This document shows, one piece after another, positions 1-9,800 of a stretch of 64,000 bases of DNA (its first letter is position 1; the number at the start of each line of letters is the position of its first letter). This DNA is from Streptomyces albicerus (GTDB taxonomy: Bacteria; Actinomycetota; Actinomycetes; Streptomycetales; Streptomycetaceae), in NCBI RefSeq assembly GCF_008905045.1, contig NZ_VWMY01000038.1, positions 1-64,000 on the forward strand. Reading direction: 5' to 3'. A model generated the notes under the pieces. The model ran no database searches and was not told where the DNA came from. It saw only the letters and a program-made list of their open reading frames with translations. A program made the translations under genes and the position numbers.

Positions 1-785
1 TGCCCGCGACCTCGCTGGCCTGGGGCCTGTGGTCGGAGGCCGCGGGCATGGCCGCCCAGCTGGGCGAGGCCGAACTGGCCCGCCTGGAACGGATGGGCAT
101 GAGCGCGCTCACCGCCGAGACCGGACTCGCCCTGTTCGACCAGGCGCTGGACGTGGACGCCGCCGTGGTGGCCCCCGTGCTGCTGGAGACGGCGGCCCTG
201 CGCGCCCAGGCACGCTCCGGGCTGCTCCCGCCGCTGCTGCGCGGCCTGGTGCGCACCCCGGCGCGGGCCGCCGACCCGGGCGCGGCGGCGCTGGCCCAGC
301 GGCTGGCCGGGGCGCCGGAGGCGGAGCGCGAGCGGATCGTGCTCGAACTGGTCCAGGCGCAGGTCGCGGGCGTGCTCGGACATGCCTCGGCGGCGTCCGT
401 GGACCCCGAACGCGCCTTCAAGGACCTCGGCTTCGACTCGCTGAGCGCCGTCGAACTGCGCAACCGGCTCAGCCAGGTCACCGGAGTGCGCCTGGCCGCC
501 ACCGTCGTCTTCGACCACCCCAGCCCGGCGGCCGTCGCCCGCTACCTGCTGCCGGAACTCGTACCGGACTCCGCAGGCCGGCCGCGGTCCGAGCAGGACG
601 AGATCCGCGCGCTGCTCACGTCGATCCCCATTGACCGGCTCCGCAAGGCCGGACTGCTCGACACCCTGCGCGAGCTGGCCGACAACGACCCGCCGGAGCC
701 GGAGACCGACGAGGGCGACACCGCCTCGTTCGACGACATGGACGCCGACGCCCTGATCCGGATGGCCCAGGAGGACCTCGCATGA
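1..785 (+). CDS. Type I modular PKS, 3' end only (KR tail, ACP, C-terminal docking domain)
   Basis: This is the last ~260 codons of a modular polyketide synthase; the reading frame is open from base 3 and the gene begins outside the window. The first residues (SLAWGLWSEAAGM) are the C-terminal end of a ketoreductase, so the module has a KR, but its catalytic residues are not visible. The ACP follows with the 4'-phosphopantetheine site GFDSLSAVELRNRL (about bases 430-470). The ~60-residue tail after the ACP is rich in Asp and Glu (ending DADALIRMAQEDLA) and is a typical C-terminal docking domain. The next PKS starts with a coiled-coil N-terminal docking segment, so this protein probably hands its chain directly to it. 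The stop codon is overlapped by an ATG (ATGA at 782-785). Confidence 0.95.
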   Translation, partial: PATSLAWGLWSEAAGMAAQLGEAELARLERMGMSALTAETGLALFDQALDVDAAVVAPVLLETAALRAQARSGLLPPLLRGLVRTPARAADPGAAALAQRLAGAPEAERERIVLELVQAQVAGVLGHASAASVDPERAFKDLGFDSLSAVELRNRLSQVTGVRLAATVVFDHPSPAAVARYLLPELVPDSAGRPRSEQDEIRALLTSIPIDRLRKAGLLDTLRELADNDPPEPETDEGDTASFDDMDADALIRMAQEDLA

Positions 786-883
786 CCCCGGCCGAGAACG
801 CCCTCGCCGCCCTGAGCCCTCGGACGCTCGTCGCACTGAGCCCCGAGCCGCTCGTCGCACTGAGCCCGGAGACGAAGGAATAG
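782..883 (+). CDS. Possible translated bridging micro-ORF (33 aa) between two PKS genes
   Basis: An ATG at 782 overlaps the upstream PKS stop (ATGA). The frame runs 33 codons to a TAG at 881-883, two bases before the next PKS ATG, so it fills the intergenic gap exactly. The peptide starts MTPAENALAALSP and contains an imperfect repeat of LVALSPE. The matching DNA repeats include GCTCGTCGCACTGAGCCC. The ribosome-binding site of the next gene (GAAGGA) lies inside its last codons. No family was recognised. It may keep ribosomes coupled between two very long cistrons, or may simply be an expanded spacer. Confidence 0.35.
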   Translation: MTPAENALAALSPRTLVALSPEPLVALSPETKE

Positions 884-885
884 AC

Positions 886-3800
886 ATGGCCACCGATCAG
901 AATCAGCTCGTCGAGGCGCTCAGGAAATCCCTCAAGGAGACCGACCGGCTCCGTCAGCTCAACAAGCGGCTGCTCGCGCAGGCCGGCGAACCCCTGGCGA
1001 TCGTCGGCATGAGCTGCCGCTACCCCGGCGGCGTCACCTCGCCCGACGAGCTGTGGGAGCTCGTCGCGTCCGGGCGCGACGCCATCTCCGGGCTCCCCGC
1101 CGACCGCGGCTGGGACCTGGAGCGGCTCTACGACCCGAGCCTGCGCCGGCCCGGCGCCGTGTCCACCAGCGGCGGCGGCTTCCTGGACCGCATCGCCGAG
1201 TTCGACGCCGAGTTCTTCGGCATCAGCCCGCGCGAGGCCCTCGCCATGGACCCGCAGCAGCGGCTGCTCCTTGAGGCGTCCTGGGAGGCCTTCGAGGACG
1301 CCGGCATCGACCCGACGACACTTCGCGGCAGCGACACCGGCGTCTTCTGCGGCGTCGGCACCAGCGACTACTGCACGGTGCCCGCGGGCAGCCTGCCGCA
1401 GATCGAGGGCTTCCAGCTGACCGGCGGAGCGGCCAGCGTGTCCTCGGGCCGCATCTCCTACCTGTTCGGCCTGGAGGGGCCCGCGGTGTCCGTCGACACC
1501 GCCTGCTCCTCCTCCGCGGTCGCCCTGCACATGGCCACGCAGGCGCTGCGCGCCGGCGAGTGCTCCATGGCCCTCGTCGGCGGTGTGACCGTCATGTCAG
1601 GACCGTTCCTGCTGGCCGAGTTCAGCCGCCAGCAGGCCGTGTCGCCCGACGGCCGCTGCCGTGCCTACGCGGCCTCCGCCAACGGCACCGGCTTCTCCGA
1701 CGGCCTAGGCCTGGTCGTCCTGGAGCGGCTGTCCGACGCCAAGCGCAACGGACGCCGCATCCTCGGCTTGATCCGCGGCACCGCCGTCAACCAGGACGGC
1801 GCCAGCAACGGCCTCACCGCCCCCAACGGCCCCTCCCAGGAGCGGGTCATCCGGCAGGCGCTCACCAACGCAGGCCTGACCCCGGCCGACGTCGACGCCG
1901 TCGAGGGCCACGGCACCGGCACCGTCCTCGGCGACCCCATCGAGGCACAGGCCCTGCTCGCGACGTACGGCCGGGAGCGCGACGGCGATCCGCTGTGGCT
2001 CGGGTCGATCAAGTCGAACATCGGCCACACCTCCCTGGCCGCGGGCGTGGCCGGCGTCATCAAGATGGTGATGGCGCTGCGCCACGAGACGCTGCCGCCG
2101 ACCCTGCACGTGGACGAGCCGTCCCCGCACATCGACTGGGAGTCCGGCGAGGTCCGGCTGCTGACCGAGGCGCGGGAGTGGCGCGCGGGGGACAAACCCC
2201 GTCGCGCCGCCGTGTCGTCGTTCGGCGTGAGCGGCACCAACGCGCACATCATCGTCGAGGAGGCCCCTGCCGAGGAGCCCGCCGAGCCCTCCGACGCGCG
2301 CCCCATGCCGGCGGTCCCCGTGACGGTGTCCGGCCGTACGGCGGCGGCGATGCGGGCCCAGGCCGACCGGCTCCGCGGCCACGCCCTCGCCCACCCCGGA
2401 CTGCCCCTGGCCGACCTCGGATTCGCCGCGGCCACCACGCGCGCCCACCTGGAGCACCGCGGCGTCGTGGCCGCGGCCGACCGCGACGAACTGCTCGACG
2501 GGCTCGCCGCCCTGGCCGTAGGCGAGCCGTCGCCGGTGGTCGTCGAGGGCCGCGCCGCACCCGGCGCCAAGCCGGTGTTCGTGTTCCCGGGCCAGGGGGC
2601 GCAGTGGGTGGGCATGGCGGTCGAACTGCTCGACTCCTCGCCGGTGTTCGCGGCGGAGATCGCCGCGTGCGGTGAGGCACTGGGCGAGTTTGTGGACTGG
2701 AAGCTGGAGGACGTGCTGCGTGGCGCGCCGGACGCGCCGACCTTCGAGCGGGTGGACGTCGTGCAGCCCGCGTTGTTCGCGGTGATGGTGAGTCTGGCGG
2801 CGCTGTGGCGGTCGTACGGTGTCGAGCCGTCTGCCGTGGTCGGGCACTCGCAGGGTGAGATAGCTGCCGCGTATGTCGCGGGCGGTCTGTCGCTGCGGGA
2901 TGCGGCCCGGGTCGTGGCCGTGCGCAGCCGGTTGGTGCGTGACCGGCTGGCCGGGCGGGGCGGCATGATGTCCGTCGCGCTGCCGGTGGACCGGGTCGAG
3001 GCACTGCTCTCCCCGTATGCGGGCCGGGTGTCGGTCGCCGCGGTGAACGGTCCGGCGGCGGTGATCATCGCCGGTGATCCGGGTGCGCTGGATGAGGTGT
3101 TGGCCGTCTGTGAGCGGGACGGTGTCCGGGCGCGGCGTGTCAAGGTGGACTACGCGTCGCATTCCGCGCAGGTCGAGGTGATCGAGGCCGGTCTGCTGGA
3201 GGCACTCGGGCCGGTGGAGCCGATGAGCGGGCGTGTGCCGTTCTACTCCACGGTCACGGGTGGTTTCATCGACACCGCCTCGATGGACGCCGGGTACTGG
3301 TACACCAACCTGCGCAGCCCCGTCGGGTTCGAGCCCGCCATCCGCGCGCTCGTCGACAACGGCGCCGGCTGCTTCCTGGAGATGTCCCCGCACCCGGTGC
3401 TCGCCATGGCCGTGGAGGAGACCGTCGCAGGCCACGGCACCGACCACCGCGTCGGCGTCGTTGGCTCCCTGCGCCGCGACGAGGGCGGCCTCGCCCGCTT
3501 CATGCTCTCGCTGGGCGAGGCACACGCCGCAGGCGTGAAGGTCGACTGGGCCGCCTGCTACGCCGACACCGGCGCGCGGCGCGTCCCGCTGCCCACCTAC
3601 GCCTTCCAGCACAAGCACTACTGGCTCGACGCCACCGGACTCGCCGACGCCTCCGCGGTCGGCCTGGGCCGCGTCGAGCACCCCGTCCTGGCCGCGGCCG
3701 TGCAGGTCGGCGACCGCGACGAATGGCTCTTCACCGGTCGCGTCTCCCACCAGAGCCAGCCCTGGACCCGCGACCACGCCCTGTTCGGCACGGTCGCCCT

Positions 3801-6800
3801 TCCCGGCGCCGCGCTGCTGGAACTGGTGCTGTCCGCGGGCCGGCACGTGGGCTGCGACCTCGTCGAGGAGCTGAACCTCGAAGCCCCGCCGGTCCTGGAC
3901 GACGACACCGCCCTGCGGGTGCAGGTCACGATCGGCGAGGCCGACGCCGAGGGCCGCCGCGAGGTGGCGGTCTACTCCCGGTCCGACCTCGGCGAGGAGC
4001 GGTCCGCCGACGCCGTCCGCCACGCGCGCGGACGCATCGCCCCGGGCGCCGAACCCCCGTCCGGCCGCCTCGCCGAGTGGCCGCCCGCCGGCGCCGAACC
4101 CGTCTCGGTGGACGCCCTCTACACCGCGCTCTCCGAACTCAGCCTCGACTGCGGCGCGCTCCTCCAGTGCGCCCAGTCGGCGTGGACCTTCGGCGGCGAG
4201 GTGTACGCCGAACTCGCCCTGCCCGACGGCATGGAACCCGGCGGCTACGCGATCCACCCCGCCCTGCTGGAGTCCGTGCTGCACACCGCCCACCGGCCGG
4301 GCGCCGTCGCGGCACCGGCGGCTGCGTCCTGGTCGGGCGTGAGCGTGGCCGGCGACAAGGTCGCCCAGGCCCGCGTCCGCATCACCACCGTCGGCGAGGG
4401 CGTCCTGCGGCTGGACGTCTTCGACGCCGAGGGCGTGCCCGTCGCGCACGCCGACCAGATCGTGGTACGCGCCGCCGACCAGGCCCGGCTCGGACAGCGG
4501 CGGAGCGGGCAGAACGCGCTGCTCCGGCTGGACTGGACACCGCTCACCGTCGGCGCGGCCAGGCCGGTGCGGACGGCGGCGCTCGGCGAGTTCGCCGGGG
4601 TGGCCGAACGGCACACCGACCCGGCCGCACTGGAGCGGGCCGTCGCGGACGGCGCGCCCGTACCGCAGGCGGTACTCGCCGCGCTCGACACATCCGACGG
4701 GGAGACACCCGAGGCGGTGCGCGAGGCCGCCGCGCGGGCTGTGTCGCTGGTACGGCAGTGGCCGGCCGGCGGCCCCCTGGGCGAGGCCACGCTCGTCGTC
4801 GTCACGCGCCGCGCGGTGGCCGTCGGGGACAAGGCTCCCGACTCCGCGCAGGCCGCCGTGTGGGGCGTCGTACGCGCCGCGCAGGCCGAACGCCCGGGCC
4901 GTTTCCTCCTCATCGACCTGGACGCGGATGCCAACGGCAGCCCCGAGTGGGGTGCGCTGCTCGGCCTGGACGAGCCGCAGCTCGCCGTGCGAGACGGCAA
5001 GGTGTTCGCTCCCCGGCTGGCCCGGGCGACCGGCGGGGCGCCGGACGGGGCGAAGCCCCTCGATCCCGACGGCACCGTGCTCGTCACCGGCGCCCTCGGC
5101 GCCCGGTTCGCCGAGCACCTCGCCACCCGGCACGGCGCCCGCCACGTCGTCCTGGCCCTGCCCCGCGACGCGGCAGCCCCCGGCTCCCTCCCCGCGGAGG
5201 TCCTCGTCGCGCCGTGCGACGTCACCGACCGGGACCAACTGGCCACGCTGCTCGGCTCCTTGGAGCATCCGCCGACCGCGGTCGTGCACGCCGCCGGCGT
5301 GTCCGACGCGGGCCTGATCGAGACGCTGTCCGACGAGCGCCTGGAGACGGTGCTGAGGGACACGGCCGACACGGCCCGGCATCTGCACGAGCTGACCGCC
5401 GACGCGGACCTCGCCGCGTTCGTGATGTTCTCCTCCTTCGCCGGCCTCGTCGGCATCCCCGGCCAGGCCGCCGCCTCCGCCGCCGACGCGGCCCTGGCGG
5501 CGATCGCGGGCGAACGCCGCGCGGCCGGGCTCCCCGGCGCCGCGCTCGCCTGGGGCTTCTGGGCGGACGGCGACGGCAGCGCCGCCGCGGCCGACCCCGA
5601 ACTCGTCGCGCAGACCGGCATCGTCCCGCTGGCCACCGAGTCCGCCCTCGACCTGTTCGACCGTGCCGTCGCCGCCGGCGAGGCGCTGCTCGCCCCGGTC
5701 GACCTGGACCCGGCCGTCCTGCGCGAGCAGGCCAGGGCCGGACTGCTGCCCGCCGTACTGCGCGGCCTGGTCCGCGTGCCCGCCCGGCGCGCCGCGTCCG
5801 GAGGCTCCCTCGCCCGGCGGCTCGCCGAGGTGCCGGAGGCCGAGCGGGAGAGTGTGGTCCTCGAACTGGTGCGGGCGCAGATCGCGTCCGTGCTCGGCCA
5901 CGACTCCGCCGACGAGGTGGACGGCGAACGCGCCTTCAAGGAACTCGGCTTCGACTCCGTCAGCGCCGTCGAACTGCGCAACCGGCTCTCGCGCGGCACC
6001 GGCGTGCCGCTGCCCGCCACCGTCGTGTTCGACCACCCCACCCCGCTGGCCGTCGCGCGGCTGCTGCTGTCACAGGTCGACGGCACCGCCGACGCCGCCC
6101 TGCCCGCCGCGCGGAAGCGGCGCGGCGCCGTGGACGAGCCGCTCGCCATCGTCGGCATCGGCTGCCGCTACCCCGGCGGCGTCACCTCCGCCGAGGACCT
6201 GTGGCAGCTCGTGGCCGACGGCCGCGACGTGATCGGCCCCATGCCCACCGACCGCGGCTGGGACCTGGAAAACCTCTACAGCGAGGACCGCGAGCAGACC
6301 GGCACGACCTACGCGCGCGGCGGCGGATTCATCCCCGGCATGGGCGACTTCGACGCCGAGTTCTTCGGCATCAGCCCGCGCGAGGCCATGGCCATGGACC
6401 CGCAGCAGCGCCTGCTGCTGGAGACGTCCTGGGAGACCCTGGAGCACGCCGGGATCGACCCGACGTCCCTGCGCGGCACCGACGCCGGCGTCTTCGTCGG
6501 CATCACCGGCTCCGACTACAGCCACATCGTGCCCACCGAGTACGAGGGCTACCGCGTCACCGGCACCATGTCGAGCGTCGCCTCCGGCCGCATCGCCTAC
6601 ACCCTCGGCCTGGAGGGCCCCGCGGTGTCCGTGGAGACGGCCTGCTCGTCCTCCGGCGTCGCCATGCACCTCGCGGCGCAGGCCCTGCGCAGCGGCGAGT
6701 GCTCGCTCGCGCTGGCCGGCGGCGTCACCTTCATGACGACACCGGTCACCATGACCGAGTTCAGCCGGCAGGGCGCCAACTCCCCGGACGGCCGCTGCCG

Positions 6801-9800
6801 CGCCTACGCGGCATCCGCCGACGGCACGGGCTTCGCCGACGGCCTCGGCCTGGTCGTCCTGGAGCGGCTGTCCGACGCCCGGCGCAACGGGCGGCGCATC
6901 CTGGGACTGGTCCGTGGCACCGCCATCAACCAGGACGGCGCCAGCAACGGCCTGACCGCGCCCAGCGGTCCGGCGCAGGAACGCGTGATCCGTCAGGCGC
7001 TCGCCAACGCCGGTCTCTCGCCGGCCGAGGTGGACGCCGTCGAGGGGCACGGCACCGGCACCGTCCTCGGCGACCCCATCGAGGCGCAGGCCGTGCTCGC
7101 GACGTACGGCCAGGAGCGGGAGAGCGAGCCGCTGTGGCTCGGCTCGGTCAAGTCCAACATCGGCCACACCTCGGGTGCCTCCGGCGTCGCGGGCGTCATC
7201 AAGATGGTGATGGCGATGCGCAACGGGGTGCTTCCGAAGACCCTGCACGTGGACGCCCCGTCCCCGCACATCGACTGGCGGTCCGGCGAGGTCGAGCTGC
7301 TGACAGAGGCGCGGGAGTGGACCAGCCATGGCCGGCCCCGCCGGGCCGGTGTCTCCTCGTTCGGTGTGAGCGGCACCAACGCGCACATCATCGTCGAGGA
7401 GGCGCCCGCCGACACCTCGCCCGCCGAGGCCCCCGCCACCGAAACCTCACCCGTCGACACCTCACCCGCAGACACCCCGGCCGCGGACCGCGACAACACC
7501 GTGGCCCCGTCCCCCGCCACGCCGGTGCTGCTGTCCGCGCGCACCGAGACCGCCCTGCGCGCCCAGGCCGAGCGCCTGCGCCGGCACCTGCTTCAGACCC
7601 CGGAGCTGTCCGTGCCCGACCTCGGGTACTCCCAGCTGACCACCCGGGCCCGGCTCGACCACCACGCGGTGCTCGTGACCGCCGGCCGGGACGAACTGAT
7701 CGCCGAACTCGCCGCGTTCGCCGTCGGCGACGTCACCGAGCAGACGGCCCTCGGCCGCCCCGCCGGCACCGCGAAGCCCGTGTTCGTGTTCCCCGGCCAG
7801 GGCGCCCAGTGGGAAGGTATGGCGGTCGAACTCCTTGACTCCTCCCCGGTGTTCGCCGCCGAACTCGCCACCTGCGGAGCGGCGCTGGCCGAGTTCGTCG
7901 ACTGGCGTCTGGAGGACGTGCTGCGCGGGGCTCCCGGCGCGCCGTCCCTGGACCGCGTCGACGTCGTACAGCCCGTCCTGTTCGCCGTCATGGTGAGCCT
8001 GGCCGCGCTCTGGCGGTCGTACGGCGTCGAGCCGTCCGCCGTCGTCGGGCACTCGCAGGGCGAGGTCGCCGCGGCGTACGTCGCCGGCGGTCTTCCGCTG
8101 CGGGACGCGGCCCGGATCATCGCCCTGCGCAGCCGCATCGCCCGCGACCGGCTCATGGGCGGCAGCTGCCTCGCCTCGCTCGCCCTGCCGCTGGAACGGG
8201 TCGAGCAACTGATCGCGCCGTACGGGGAGAACGTCACCGTGGCCGCCGTGAACGGACCCGCCGCGGTGATCGTCGCCGGTGACCTGGCGTCGATCGACGC
8301 GCTGGTCGAGCACTGCGAGCGCGAGGACATCCGGGCCAAGAAGGTCCCGGCCACCTTCGCCTCGCACTCGCCGCACGTCGAAGTGGCCCGCGACGAGATG
8401 CTGGAGGCGTTCGCCCCGGTCGAGCCGCGCACCGGGAACGTCCCGCTGTACTCCACGGCGCTCGGCGAGTTCATCGACACCGCGACCATGGACGCCGCCT
8501 ACTGGTACGCCAACCTGCGCAACCCGGTCGGCTTCGAGCCCGCGATCCGCGCGCTCGTCGAGAACGGCACGGGCTGCTTCCTGGAGATGTCCCCGCACCC
8601 GGTGCTGGGCGTCGCGATGGAGGAGACCGTCGCCGCCGTCGGCGCCGGCCGGATCGGCGTCGTCGGCTCGCTGCGGCGCGAGCAGGGCGGTACGAAGCGG
8701 TTCCTGCTGTCCCTCGCCGAGGCGCACGTCGCGGGCGTGCGGGTCGACTGGGCCGCCTGCTTCGCCGACACCGGCGCCCGGCAGGTCCCGCTGCCGACGT
8801 ACGCCTTCCAGCGCAAGCGGTACTGGCCGAGCGCGCGCCCCGCCGCCGGCGACCCCGGCGCCTCCGGTCTCGGCCGCGTTGAGCACCCGGTGCTCACGGC
8901 GGGCATGCAACTCGCCGACCGGGACGAGTGGGTGCTCACCGGCCGGCTGTCCCACGAGACGCAGCCCTGGCTGCGCGACCATGCCGCCTTCGGCCTGCCC
9001 GTCGCCCCCAACTCGACGCTGGCCGAACTGGCGTTGGCCGCAGGCCGCGGCCTCGGCACGCCGCTGCTCGACGAGATGATGTTCGAGGCGCCGCTGCTGC
9101 TGTCCGACGGCGCGGCCCTGCAGATCCAGGCGATCGTCGGCGCCCCCGGCGCGGACGGCACCCGCACGGTGTCCATCCACTCGCGCCCGGACGGCGACCA
9201 CTACGCCGAGTCGACCCGGCACTGCACGGGCCGGCTCGCGCCGGACACCGAGCCCGCCGTCGGCCTGGCCGGCGCCTGGCCGCCCGTCGGCGCCGAGCCG
9301 GTGCCGGTGGACGGCCTGTACGCCACGCTGGCCGACCTCGGCCTCGACTGCGGCCCCGCGCTGCGAGGCGTGCGGGCGGCCTGGCGCTCCGGAAACGAGG
9401 TGTACGCCGAACTCGCCGTGCCCGAGGACGTCGGCGCCGCCGGCTTCGGCATCCACCCGGCGCTGTTCGAAGCCGCCCTGCACACCGGGCTGTTGGGCTT
9501 CGCCGAGCAGGGAGCGCCGAAGCTGCCCGTCTCCTGGTCCGGGGTACGGCTTGCCACGCCGGGCGCCGGGCACGGCCGGGCACGGGTCGCCGTCGACGGC
9601 GACACGCTGCGGCTGGACGTCTACGCCGAGGACGGCTCCCTCGTGCTCGGCGTGGACCGCGTCGCCTTCCAGGAGGCCGATCCGGCTCACCTGGAGGAAC
9701 TGCGGCGCGGCCAGAGCTCGCTGTACCGCGTGGAGTGGACCCCGGTACCGGCCGGCGCGGCCAACCCGGTGCGGCTGGCCGCGCTGGGCGACATCCCCGC

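Noticed and set aside
1705..6036. Very long minus-strand open frame (over 1400 codons) opposite the PKS
   Set aside because: It is the antisense shadow of strongly GC3-biased PKS codons; the product is low-complexity Gly/Arg/Val-rich with no domain.
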